Positions 1 through 6,428 of a stretch of 10,865 nucleotides of DNA are shown one piece after another. The first letter of the stretch is position 1, and each line of letters starts with the position of its first letter. The stretch is from NCBI GenBank assembly GCA_035702855.1, contig DASSZM010000190.1, forward strand, positions 1 to 10,865, written 5' to 3'. The notes under the pieces are model-generated. The model saw only the letters and a list, made by a program, of their open reading frames with translations. It did not search any database and was not told the DNA's origin. The stretch comes from JAKAQB01 sp035702855. Its GTDB lineage: Bacteria; Actinomycetota; Acidimicrobiia; Acidimicrobiales; Palsa-688. Made by a program: the position numbers and the translations under genes.

Positions 1-30
1 GAGGAACCTCCGGTACAGCCCAGGGTAGCG

Positions 31-53
31 CAACCGGAGGGCCCCTCCGGTTG
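31..53 (+). terminator. Hairpin terminator at window start
   Basis: A perfect 9-bp stem (31-39 pairs with 45-53) encloses a 5-nt loop, and TCTT follows on the + strand. The stem is GC-rich and the trailing T-rich stretch is short. It could end a + strand gene lying left of the window. It could also serve the FabH-like gene, whose stop is about 50 nt away on the - strand, although on that strand no T tract follows. No gene is visible in 1-104. Confidence 0.5.
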
Positions 54-104
54 TCTTCCGGCGTCGCCCGGGCCGGGTCGATCGGGCCCGTCGGGCCGGG
101 TCGC

Positions 105-1097
105 TCAGGCCGGGTCGGCCCCGGCGCCCTCGTCCCGGCCCCAGGTCACGATCGTGCCGCCCCACACCAGTCCTGCGCCGAAGGCGGCCAGCAGGACGCG
201 GTCCCCGCCACGCAGCCGGCCCTCCTCCGCCGACACGGCCAGGGCGATGGGGAGCGACGCCGACGAGGTGTTGGCGAAGCGGCCCACCAGGTCCACCACG
301 CGGGACTCGTCGAGGCCGAGGTGGGCCCCCACCGCCTTGAGGATCCGGCTGTTGGCCTGGTGGTAGACGAACAGGTCCACCTCGCCCGGCGCCAGCGCCG
401 CCCGCCCGAGCAGCTCGGTCGTCACCTCGGCCATCACCGTCACCGCCCGCCGGTACACGGCCGGGCCGTCCATGCGGATGCGCAGCTCGTCTCGTGCCAG
501 GCGGATGAGCTCGCGGCTCTGACCGTCCGAGCGCAGGATCACCGGCCCCACCCGCGTCGGCCCGGCGACGGCGGTGAGCACCACGGCGCCGGCACCGTCG
601 CCGAAGAGCATGGCCGACTGGGGGTCGTCGAGGTCGAGGTAGGGGGTGAGCACGTCGGCGCCGACGACCACCACGGTGCGGGCCCGCCCGGACTCGATCA
701 TCGCCGTGCCCGTGGCCAGGCAGGACAGGAAGCCGACGCACGCGGCGCTGACGTCGATGCCGGCCGCGCCCTGGGCGCCGATGTCGGCGGCGACGAGGGG
801 CGCCGTGTGGGGGCTCATCTCGTCGGCCGTCGTCGTCCCGACCAGCACGGCGTCGACGGACCCCGCGTCGATCCCCGCCGCTTTGAGCGCCCGGGCCGCC
901 GCCTCGGCGGCGAGGTCCTCGAGGCGCTCCCCCGGACCGACGACGTGACGGACCCGGGTACCCGTGCGCCGCGACACCCAGGCCTCCTCGACACCCAGGC
1001 GCGCGGCGATGGTGTCGTTACCGACGACGGCGTCGGGGACGGCATAGCCGGCGCCGACCAGTGCGGCGCCCGCTCCGCTGGCGGGATCGGCGGCCAC
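105..1097 (-). CDS. fabH: 3-oxoacyl-ACP synthase III (FabH-like, KAS III)
   Basis: The 330-residue protein has the normal length and the complete catalytic set of beta-ketoacyl-ACP synthase III. The nucleophile is Cys120 in DVSAACVGF, the histidine is His246 in VYHQAN, and the asparagine is Asn276 in FANTSSAS. A C-terminal AAFGAGLVWGG motif is also present. Enzymes of this family condense an acyl-CoA primer with malonyl-ACP to start fatty acid synthesis; relatives act in polyketide or secondary lipid pathways. The GTG start at 1097 is favoured because a TACACT -10 hexamer lies 6 nt upstream, consistent with a leaderless mRNA. No fabD, acpP or fabF is next to it, so it may be a stand-alone paralogue rather than the main FabH. 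It is divergent from the quinone oxidoreductase gene with a 38-nt gap. The family call is firm; the substrate is unknown. Confidence 0.9.
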   Translation of the reverse strand: MAADPASGAGAALVGAGYAVPDAVVGNDTIAARLGVEEAWVSRRTGTRVRHVVGPGERLEDLAAEAAARALKAAGIDAGSVDAVLVGTTTADEMSPHTAPLVAADIGAQGAAGIDVSAACVGFLSCLATGTAMIESGRARTVVVVGADVLTPYLDLDDPQSAMLFGDGAGAVVLTAVAGPTRVGPVILRSDGQSRELIRLARDELRIRMDGPAVYRRAVTVMAEVTTELLGRAALAPGEVDLFVYHQANSRILKAVGAHLGLDESRVVDLVGRFANTSSASLPIALAVSAEEGRLRGGDRVLLAAFGAGLVWGGTIVTWGRDEGAGADPA

Positions 1098-1103
1098 CCG
1101 GGC

Positions 1104-1109
1104 AGTGTA
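1104..1109 (-). promoter_or_regulatory. -10 element for the FabH-like gene
   Basis: On the - strand TACACT fits the actinobacterial TANNNT consensus and ends 6 nt before the GTG at 1097. This spacing puts transcription start at or next to the start codon (leaderless). No clear Shine-Dalgarno sequence precedes the GTG. Inferred from sequence only. Confidence 0.5.
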
Positions 1110-1119
1110 CGAGGGGCTC

Positions 1120-1125
1120 TACGCT
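1120..1125 (+). promoter_or_regulatory. -10 element for the quinone oxidoreductase gene
   Basis: TACGCT matches TANNNT and ends 10 nt before the ATG at 1136, giving a very short or absent leader. The surrounding 10-mer TCTACGCTTC (1118-1127) recurs exactly at 7226-7235 upstream of the SGNH hydrolase gene, which supports it as a promoter core. It lies in the 38-nt divergent gap shared with the FabH-like gene. Confidence 0.45.
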
Positions 1126-1135
1126 TCCGCCCACG

Positions 1136-2136
1136 ATGCGTGCCCCCTCCCGCTCCTGGCGCGTGCACCGGTTGGGCACACCCGCCGAAGCCCTCCGGCT
1201 GGACGGCGTGGAGGCGCGGCCGCCCGGCCCGGGCGAGGCCCGCGTCGCCGTGGGAGCGATCGGCCTCAACTTCCCCGACCTCCTGGTCTGCGCCGGGCGC
1301 TACCAGGAGCGCCCGGAGCCGCCCTTCTCGCCGGGCTTCGAGGCGGCCGGGACGGTGGTCGAGGTGGGCCCGGGGGCACCGGTCGCCGTCGGCCAGCAGG
1401 TGACGGTCGTGCCCGAACTGCCCGACGGCGCCTTCCAGGAGACGCTGACCGCTCCCGGCGGTCAGCTCTACCCGGTGCCGGCGTCCATGCCCGTCACGGT
1501 GGCCGCCGTACTCCACGTCGCCTACCAGACGGCGCACGTCGCCCTCCACCACCGGGCCCGGTTGCGGGCCGGGGACGCGCTGGTCGTCACCGGGGCGGCC
1601 GGCGGGGTCGGCATGGCGGCGGTCCAGCTCGGGCGGGCCGCGGGCGCCCGGGTCGTGGCCGTCGTCACCGGGGCCGCCAAGGCCGCGGCGTGCCTGGCCT
1701 GGGGGCCGACGTCGTCGTGGACCTCGAGCAGGGCGGCCTGCTCGAGCAGCTCCGGGCGGCCGTCGGTCCCGGCGGGGCCGACGTCGTGGTCGACAACGTG
1801 GGAGGCGGGGCCTTCGACGACCTCCGGCGGGTCGTCGCCTTCGAGGGGCGCCTGGTCGTGGTCGGCTTCACCGCCGGCGGGATCGGCACGGTGGCGGCCA
1901 ACCACGTCCTGCTCCGCAACTACTCCGTCGTCGGGCTGCACCTCGCCCGCTACCGCCGGGAGGACCCGGAGCTGTTGCGGCGCGTGCACGCCGAGCTGGT
2001 GGACCTGTGGGAGCGAGGGGTCATCGAGCCGGCGATCCATCGGATCCTGCCGTTCGAGGAGGCCGTCGACGGCTTGACGATGATCGCCCGGCGCCAGACC
2101 ATCGGCCGGGTCGTGCTCGTCCCCCCGGGGGGCTAA
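1136..2136 (+). CDS. Zinc-independent NADPH:quinone oxidoreductase (MDR family), frameshifted as sequenced
   Basis: Translation from ATG 1136 gives a GroES-like N-terminal domain (LNFPDLLVCAGRYQ at 45-58, PGFEAAGTVVEVG at 66-78). It then gives the cofactor-binding Rossmann motif VTGAAGGVGMAAVQLG (151-166). After about codon 188 this frame becomes Ser/Thr-rich nonsense. The next frame carries the expected continuation, GADVVVD, VVVDNVGGGAF and GRLVVVGF, ending at TAA 2134-2136. Restoring one base near 1698-1705 (a C in CC 1698-1699, or a G in the run 1701-1705) gives a normal 333-residue enzyme. Family members reduce quinones or enoyl/enal substrates with NADPH and lack the catalytic zinc site. 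Both halves keep good coding character, so an assembly error or a very recent mutation fits better than an old pseudogene. The stop overlaps the stop of the convergent acyl-CoA synthetase gene. Confidence 0.85.
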
Positions 2137-3857
2137 CGCCCCAGCCCCAGCGCGGCGACCGCCCGCTCGGCGAGCAGGAACTTCTGGACCTTCCCCGAGC
2201 CGGTGAGGGGCAGCTCGGCCGGGGAGCAGAACAGCACGTAGGCCGGGACCTTGAAGCGGGCGAGGCTGGCGCGGCAGTACTCGACGAGCTCCTCGCCATC
2301 GAGCTTGGCGTCCTCGGCGGGCACCACCCAGGCGCAGCCGACCTCGCCCATGCGGGGATCCGGCACACCCACGACGTAGGCCTGCGCCACGTCGGCCCTG
2401 CTGGTGAGTCGAGCTTCCACCTCCAGCGGCATGACCAGCTCGCCCCCGCACTTGTAGAGGTCCTTGCTGCGCCCCGTGAGCACGAGCGACCCGTCCTCCC
2501 GGATGTAGCCGAGGTCCCCGGAGCGCAGCCAGCCCCCGGGGAGGATCGCCTCGGCGGTGGCCTCCGGCTGGCGGTAGTAGCCGTGGCAGACGATCGGGCC
2601 GCGGGCCACCAGCTCGCCCTCCTGGCCGTCGTGCAGGTCGCCCAGCGTCAGGGGGTCGACGGTCTTGTAGACGGCGAGACGGCCACCGAGCTCCGGGTCG
2701 CCGGCCACCCCACCCGGCTTCGGTTTGCCGACGGTCCCGGCCAGGTCCTCGACCGGGGCGTCGGGATCGGTGAAGGTCGTCGCCGCCGACGTCTCCGACA
2801 TGCCGTAGGCGGTGACGCAACGCCGGAGGCCGAGCTGGGCGTAGAGGTCGGTCCACAGGCGGGCCGGGGCCGCCTGGGCGGCGGACATCACCGAGTGCAG
2901 CGACGACAGGTCGTGCGGCCGGCGCCGGGCCGCCTCGACGACGGCGAGGCTCATGGTGGGGACGAACAGCGCCTCGTTGACCCGGTGACGTTCGATGGCC
3001 GCGAGGGTCGCTTCCGGGTCGAAGGAGGACTGGAGCACGACGCTGCCCGCCGCCAACAGCGACGTGAGCATGCCTTCCACGTAGGCGAAGACGTGGTTGA
3101 GCGGCAGGGCGAAGAGGACGCGCCGGCCGTCCTCGAAGGCCCGGCTGTACGCCGAGCCGTAGGCGCTGCGCAGCTCCATGTCGTGGGTCGACAGCACACC
3201 TTTGGGCCGGCCGGTGGTCCCCGAGGTGTAGAAGATGGTGGCCACGGCGTCCGGGTCCCCGCCCCGCCGGGCCAGCTCGGCGTCGAGTGCCGGGTCGGGC
3301 CCCCGGGCGAGGTCGGCGAGGGTCGGCACGCCCCCTCGGCGCCCCGGGCCCCCGTCCTCGGGCACGGTGACGACCAGCCGCAGGCCGGCGAGGCTCGTCA
3401 CCGTCCCCGGGCGATCCCAGCCGGGGGCGATCCGGTCGAGGGACCCCAGGGCGTCGACCTCACGGAACGACTCCATGGTGATGAGCACCGCCGGCTCGCA
3501 GTGTTCGAGGACCGCCGCGAGCTCCTGCGCCTGGAGGCGGTGGCTGACCGGCACGGCGATGGCGCCCAGCCGCGCCACGGCGAAGCGGGCCGCCACGAGC
3601 TCCGGCCAGTTCGGCAGCACCAGCGCCACCCGTTCCCCGGCGGCGACCCCGGCGGCCAGCAGGCCCCGGGCGAGGCGCCGGCTCCACTCCGCCACCTCGC
3701 GGTAGGTGGCGGACATCCGTTCGCCGATGATCCAGGGGCGGTCCGGGTGGGCCGCGGCGACGCGGTCGAGGGCGCCGTCGAGCGTGGTCGGTCGCCAGGG
3801 CCCGTAGCGCGCCTCCAGGGCTTCCCGGCTGCGGGCGACCTCGTCGGTGGGCAGCAC
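2133..3857 (-). CDS. Acyl-CoA synthetase / AMP-dependent ligase (ANL superfamily)
   Basis: From GTG 3857 this is a 574-residue adenylate-forming enzyme with all the core motifs. These are the ATP-binding loop TSGTTGRPKG (211-220), YGMSE (351-355), the ribose-binding SGD of WLRSGDLG (446-448), the hinge TGRSKD (461-466), and the C-terminal lysine in GSGKVQKF (Lys556). Such enzymes activate a carboxylate with ATP and transfer it to CoA (or another thiol). The substrate cannot be read from sequence; a fatty or alicyclic/aromatic acid is plausible. The start is decided by AAGGAGGAG five nt upstream of the GTG. A longer frame begins at 3887, but that start would swallow this Shine-Dalgarno sequence. 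The TAG stop overlaps the TAA of the convergent quinone oxidoreductase by 4 bp in all. The gene is divergent from the PAQR gene. The family call is firm. Confidence 0.92.
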   Translation of the reverse strand: MLPTDEVARSREALEARYGPWRPTTLDGALDRVAAAHPDRPWIIGERMSATYREVAEWSRRLARGLLAAGVAAGERVALVLPNWPELVAARFAVARLGAIAVPVSHRLQAQELAAVLEHCEPAVLITMESFREVDALGSLDRIAPGWDRPGTVTSLAGLRLVVTVPEDGGPGRRGGVPTLADLARGPDPALDAELARRGGDPDAVATIFYTSGTTGRPKGVLSTHDMELRSAYGSAYSRAFEDGRRVLFALPLNHVFAYVEGMLTSLLAAGSVVLQSSFDPEATLAAIERHRVNEALFVPTMSLAVVEAARRRPHDLSSLHSVMSAAQAAPARLWTDLYAQLGLRRCVTAYGMSETSAATTFTDPDAPVEDLAGTVGKPKPGGVAGDPELGGRLAVYKTVDPLTLGDLHDGQEGELVARGPIVCHGYYRQPEATAEAILPGGWLRSGDLGYIREDGSLVLTGRSKDLYKCGGELVMPLEVEARLTSRADVAQAYVVGVPDPRMGEVGCAWVVPAEDAKLDGEELVEYCRASLARFKVPAYVLFCSPAELPLTGSGKVQKFLLAERAVAALGLGR

Positions 3858-3862
3858 GGCAG

Positions 3863-3871
3863 CTCCTCCTT
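3863..3871 (-). promoter_or_regulatory. Strong Shine-Dalgarno deciding the acyl-CoA synthetase start
   Basis: The - strand reads AAGGAGGAG with a 5-nt spacer to the GTG at 3857. It is the best ribosome binding site in the window and argues against the upstream alternative start at 3887. Confidence 0.75.
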
Positions 3872-3885
3872 CGCGTGTCGGCGCC

Positions 3886-3891
3886 ACGCTA
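3886..3891 (-). promoter_or_regulatory. -10 element for the acyl-CoA synthetase gene
   Basis: On the - strand TAGCGT fits TANNNT. A start of transcription about 7 nt downstream would leave a leader of roughly 20 nt holding the Shine-Dalgarno sequence. It lies in the 73-nt divergent region shared with the PAQR gene. Inferred from sequence only. Confidence 0.35.
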
Positions 3892-3917
3892 TTGCGGCAC
3901 GGTCCCGGCGCGCTTCC

Positions 3918-3923
3918 TAGGAT
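3918..3923 (+). promoter_or_regulatory. -10 element for the PAQR gene (leaderless)
   Basis: TAGGAT ends exactly 7 nt before GTG 3931, the textbook spacing for a leaderless actinobacterial transcript. A TTGCGG at 3892-3897 could be a -35 element, although its 20-nt spacing is long. This promoter is the main reason for choosing GTG 3931 as the start. Confidence 0.5.
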
Positions 3924-3930
3924 CCGGGGC

Positions 3931-4614
3931 GTGGCTCACGACGACGTGGTGCCAGCCCGGATGGCGCGCCGGGCCCTGCGCCCGACGGGGACGGACCTGG
4001 CTCCGGCGTGGCGGGGCCGGCTCCACCGCTGGGCCGCCGTGGTCTCGGCCCCGGCCGCCGTGGCACTCGTCCTGCACCGGCCCACCCCCGCCGTCGGGGG
4101 GTACGCCGCCGGCCTCGTCGCCCTCTTCGCCGTGAGCGCCGCCTACCACCTCGCCCCGGTGTCGCCGGGTGCCCGGCAGCGGTGGCGGCGGGCGGACCAC
4201 GCCGTGATCTACCTGTTCATGGTGCTGTCGTACATCCCGTTCTGTCAGCAGGCCGTGGGCGGGACGCTCGGCGCCGTGCTGCTCGGCCTGGCCCTGGCGG
4301 GCGGGGCCGCCGGCCTCGCCGTGAAGCTGTTCGGCTTCGGGCGTAGCGGCGTGATCGGAGCGGTGCTCTACATGGTGATCGGCTGGATGGCCGCTGTCGC
4401 GCTTCCCGGCGCCGTGGGCACCCTGCCGGGCGTCGAGCTGGGCCTGCTCGCCGCCACCGGCCTGCTCTACACCGGGGGGGCCGCCGTCTTCGCCCGCCGG
4501 TGGCCGGATCCGCTCCCCGCGGTCTTCGGCTACCACGAGGTCTGGCACGCCTGCGTTGTCGTGGCGGCGGCCTGCTACTTCGCCTTCGTCTGGCAGCTAC
4601 CGACCCGGGCATGA
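3931..4614 (+). CDS. Hemolysin III / PAQR family membrane protein
   Basis: From GTG 3931 the product has 227 residues and about seven hydrophobic segments, the usual size and topology of bacterial hemolysin III-like (PAQR/YqfA) proteins. The family's metal-site signature is complete: Ser69 and His73 in SAAYH, Asp89 in RRADH, and His202 and His206 in YHEVWH. Family members are inner-membrane proteins thought to bind zinc and to affect membrane lipid or energy state; the hemolysin name is historical. The frame stays open upstream to 3847, but that would overlap the divergent acyl-CoA synthetase start; ATG 3961 is an alternative. The TGA is 43 nt from the convergent end of the monooxygenase gene. 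The family call is firm; the biochemical role is not. Confidence 0.9.
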   Translation: MAHDDVVPARMARRALRPTGTDLAPAWRGRLHRWAAVVSAPAAVALVLHRPTPAVGGYAAGLVALFAVSAAYHLAPVSPGARQRWRRADHAVIYLFMVLSYIPFCQQAVGGTLGAVLLGLALAGGAAGLAVKLFGFGRSGVIGAVLYMVIGWMAAVALPGAVGTLPGVELGLLAATGLLYTGGAAVFARRWPDPLPAVFGYHEVWHACVVVAAACYFAFVWQLPTRA

Positions 4615-4627
4615 GCGGGCCGGCGCC

Positions 4628-4639
4628 GGGCGGCCGCCC
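4628..4639. terminator. GC-rich palindrome between convergent genes
   Basis: A 12-bp perfect palindrome (GGGCGGCCGCCC) lies in the 43-nt gap between the convergent ends of the PAQR and monooxygenase genes. It could form a small bidirectional transcription-ending hairpin, but it has almost no loop and no T tract. In DNA this GC-rich such palindromes also occur by chance. Confidence 0.2.
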
Positions 4640-4657
4640 CCGGGCACCGGGAGCGCC

Positions 4658-5531
4658 TCAGGTCTGCAGGTCCCCCACCGTCTGGCGGAGCCGCTCGAGC
4701 TCGGCTGTCCAGTCGCCGGGGGACTGCAGCGGCCGGAGCACGAACTTGGAGAACCCGACGGCGACGAAGCGCTCCAGCCGCTCCCGGAGGGCGTCGGGTC
4801 CCACCGGCACCACCTCCGCCGGATCGGCGCCGCGGGCCCGGGCGGTGAGCGCCTCCCGCTGCGACCGGGACAGCGCCACGGCGGCGTAGCCGATGCTCAC
4901 ACCGAAGTGCTCCTCGCTGATCGTGCGCCCGGCGGCGGCGGCCGCCGCCTCGACCACCTCCCGCCCCGCGGCGGCCTGCTCCGGGGTGCACTGCGCCGGG
5001 AGCCATCCGTCGCCGAGGCGCCCACACCGCTCGAGGGCAGCGCGACCCGTGCCGCCCAGCCACACCTCGAGCGGGTCCTGCAGCGGCACCGGCGCCAGGC
5101 GGACGCCCCGGAGCGTCACCCCGTCGCCGGACCAGGTCACCTCCTCGCCCGACCACAGCCGGCGGAGGAGCGGGAGCAGCTCGTCGATGGCACGGCCCGG
5201 CGCCCGGCTGCCCACGGCCTCGCGCTCGGGGGGGACGGGCAGCCCCGGCACGACGGTCAGGAGGAGCCGGCCGCCCGAGAGGCGGTCCAGGCTGGCCAGC
5301 GCCTTGGCCGCCCGCAGGGGGTGCCGGCCGGGGAGGAGCATCGTGGCTCCTACCTTCAGCCGGGTGGCGGCCGGCGGCCCAGGCCAGGCCGACGAGCGGG
5401 TCGACCGCCGAGGTGGTGAGCACCTCCGGCAACCAGAGCGAGTCGAAGCCGGCGGCGACGATGCCGTCGCCGATCGATGCCAGGACCTCCGGGTCGCCGG
5501 CGGTGGCGCCGATGCCGATGCGGACCTTCAT
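4658..5531 (-). CDS. Luciferase-like monooxygenase, probably F420-dependent (LLM class), frameshifted as sequenced
   Basis: ATG 5531 opens a frame reading MKVRIGIGAT, AAGFDSLWLPE and DPLVGLAWAAG, the typical first 55 residues of an LLM-class flavin/F420 oxidoreductase. Around 5363-5372 the match moves to another frame. That frame continues TRLKVGATMLLPG, AKALASLDRLSGGRLLLTVVPG and EVWLGGTGRAALERCGRLGDGWLP to the TGA at 4658. Removing one base or adding two joins the parts into about 290 residues, the normal family length. These TIM-barrel enzymes usually use reduced F420 or FMN; the substrate cannot be inferred. Only the downstream part (from ATG 5341, 227 residues) would be found by a simple gene caller, and it would lack the first beta strands. 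A weak AGGA precedes the ATG. The gene is convergent with the PAQR gene and divergent from the response regulator region. Confidence 0.82.
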
Positions 5532-5557
5532 CCCGGCATCCTGCCCGCCGCGCCGGC

Positions 5558-5565
5558 AGTATCCT
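5558..5565. promoter_or_regulatory. Overlapping divergent -10 region
   Basis: The + strand carries TATCCT (5560-5565), 8 nt before an ATG at 5574. The - strand of the same bases reads AGGATACT, a plausible -10 for the monooxygenase gene starting at 5531. On the + strand this is the same leaderless spacing seen at other starts in the window. It is the best promoter candidate for the response regulator, whose coding start is unclear. Confidence 0.4.
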
Positions 5566-5573
5566 TCGCGCCG

Positions 5574-5726
5574 ATGCGGCGGGCGCGTGGGCGCGAGGAC
5601 CGGCGCCGGATGACCTCCTGCGGCGGCGACCCGGGCGGGGGGTCCCGGCCCGTCGGTCCCAGGGACCTGATCGGAGGGGGGACGGGCGCGCGCGGCGGCG
5701 CCCGCCGCCCCGGGCCGCCCCGATGA
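5574..5726 (+). CDS. Possible 50-codon ORF upstream of the response regulator (doubtful)
   Basis: An ATG placed 8 nt after TATCCT opens a 50-codon frame very rich in Arg, Gly and Pro. It ends at TGA 5724-5726, which overlaps a second ATG at 5723 (ATGA). It is in the same frame as the response regulator, separated only by that stop and ten codons. It resembles no family I know, and GC-rich noncoding DNA gives this composition by itself. It may be a leader ORF, a noncoding leader, or the displaced start of the regulator gene if the assembly has indels here. The span also holds a 6-bp hairpin (5694-5709) and GGAGG (5673-5677). Confidence 0.2.
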   Translation: MRRARGREDRRRMTSCGGDPGGGSRPVGPRDLIGGGTGARGGARRPGPPR

Positions 5727-5753
5727 ACCCTCCCCCGCCGGGGGCCCCCGCTC

Positions 5754-6428
5754 GTGGCCCTCGTCGAGGACCATGCCCTGCTGTCCGCCGCGCTGTCGGC
5801 GGTGCTGACCGCCGAGGGCTTCCGGGTGGCGATCCCGGCGCACACCTCCCTCGACGCCGTCCTCGACGAGCTCCTCCGGCAGGGTCCCCTCGTCGCCCTG
5901 CTCGACCTGGACCTCGGGCCGCTCGGCAACGGCGTCGACCTGGTGGCGCCGCTGGCGGCGGCGGGGTGCGGCCCGGTCATCGTGTCGGGGAGCTCGGACG
6001 ACTGGGAGATCGGGCGCTGCCTGGAGCTGGGCGCCGCCGGCTGGGTCGCCAAGACGGCGGGCATCGACGAGCTGCTCGCGGCGGTGCAGGCTGCGGCCGA
6101 GGGCCGCCCGGTCATCGCCGAGCAGACCCGGACCCGCCTGCAGGGGGCGTGGCGGGAGTGGCAGGCGGGGCGGTCGGCCGCCCTGGCGCCGTCCGCCCAG
6201 CTGAGCCGCAGGGAGGGGCAGGTGCTCGCCCTGCTGGTGGACGGCATGGGCGCCGAGCGCATCGCCGAGGCGTCCTACGTGTCGGTGGCCACCGTCCGCA
6301 GCCAGATCCGCTCGATCCTCGCCAAGCTGGGCGTCAACAGCCAGCTGGAAGCCACGGCGCTGGCCCGGTGGGTCAGGGCGCCGTCAGCGGGCGGCGGAAG
6401 TGGACGAAGCGTTCGCCGCTGCGGCTGA
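5754..6428 (+). CDS. LuxR/NarL-type response regulator (REC + HTH)
   Basis: The 224-residue product has an N-terminal receiver domain (about 1-115). It carries the acidic pair in LVEDH (Glu5, Asp6), the likely phospho-acceptor Asp51 in ALLDLDLG, Ser79 in the VIVSGS switch position, and Lys100 in GWVAK. The C-terminal LuxR/GerE helix-turn-helix spans about 148-205 (LSRREGQVLALL, VATVRSQIRSILAKLGV). It would bind DNA when phosphorylated by a histidine kinase, but no kinase gene is in the window, so its partner is unknown. The GTG at 5754 is the only start in this frame after TGA 5724. It has no Shine-Dalgarno sequence and leaves a short first beta strand. ATG 5723 would fit better if one base in the C/G runs 5732-5749 were extra. 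The 3' end overlaps the convergent acetyltransferase gene by 56 bp. Confidence 0.88.
   Translation: MALVEDHALLSAALSAVLTAEGFRVAIPAHTSLDAVLDELLRQGPLVALLDLDLGPLGNGVDLVAPLAAAGCGPVIVSGSSDDWEIGRCLELGAAGWVAKTAGIDELLAAVQAAAEGRPVIAEQTRTRLQGAWREWQAGRSAALAPSAQLSRREGQVLALLVDGMGAERIAEASYVSVATVRSQIRSILAKLGVNSQLEATALARWVRAPSAGGGSGRSVRRCG

Noticed and set aside
51..1403. Long + strand open frame opposite the FabH-like gene
   Set aside because: Its translation is Arg/Gly/His/Pro-rich without any recognisable motif, while the opposite strand has the full KAS III catalytic set. It is a shadow of GC-rich codon use.
1690..1710. Programmed -1 frameshifting in the quinone oxidoreductase
   Set aside because: The CTGGGGG context does not form a standard X XXY YYZ heptamer with good re-pairing, no clear downstream stimulator is seen, and this enzyme family is not known to use recoding.
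105..3857. Olefin (ole) or dedicated lipid biosynthesis cluster
   Set aside because: A FabH-like synthase and an AMP ligase are near each other, but the quinone oxidoreductase between them is on the other strand. No alpha/beta hydrolase or SDR partner is present, and the ligase shows no OleC-specific feature that I can identify.
2007..3920. Long + strand open frame opposite the acyl-CoA synthetase
   Set aside because: No domain motif; the - strand carries every ANL core motif and a strong Shine-Dalgarno sequence.
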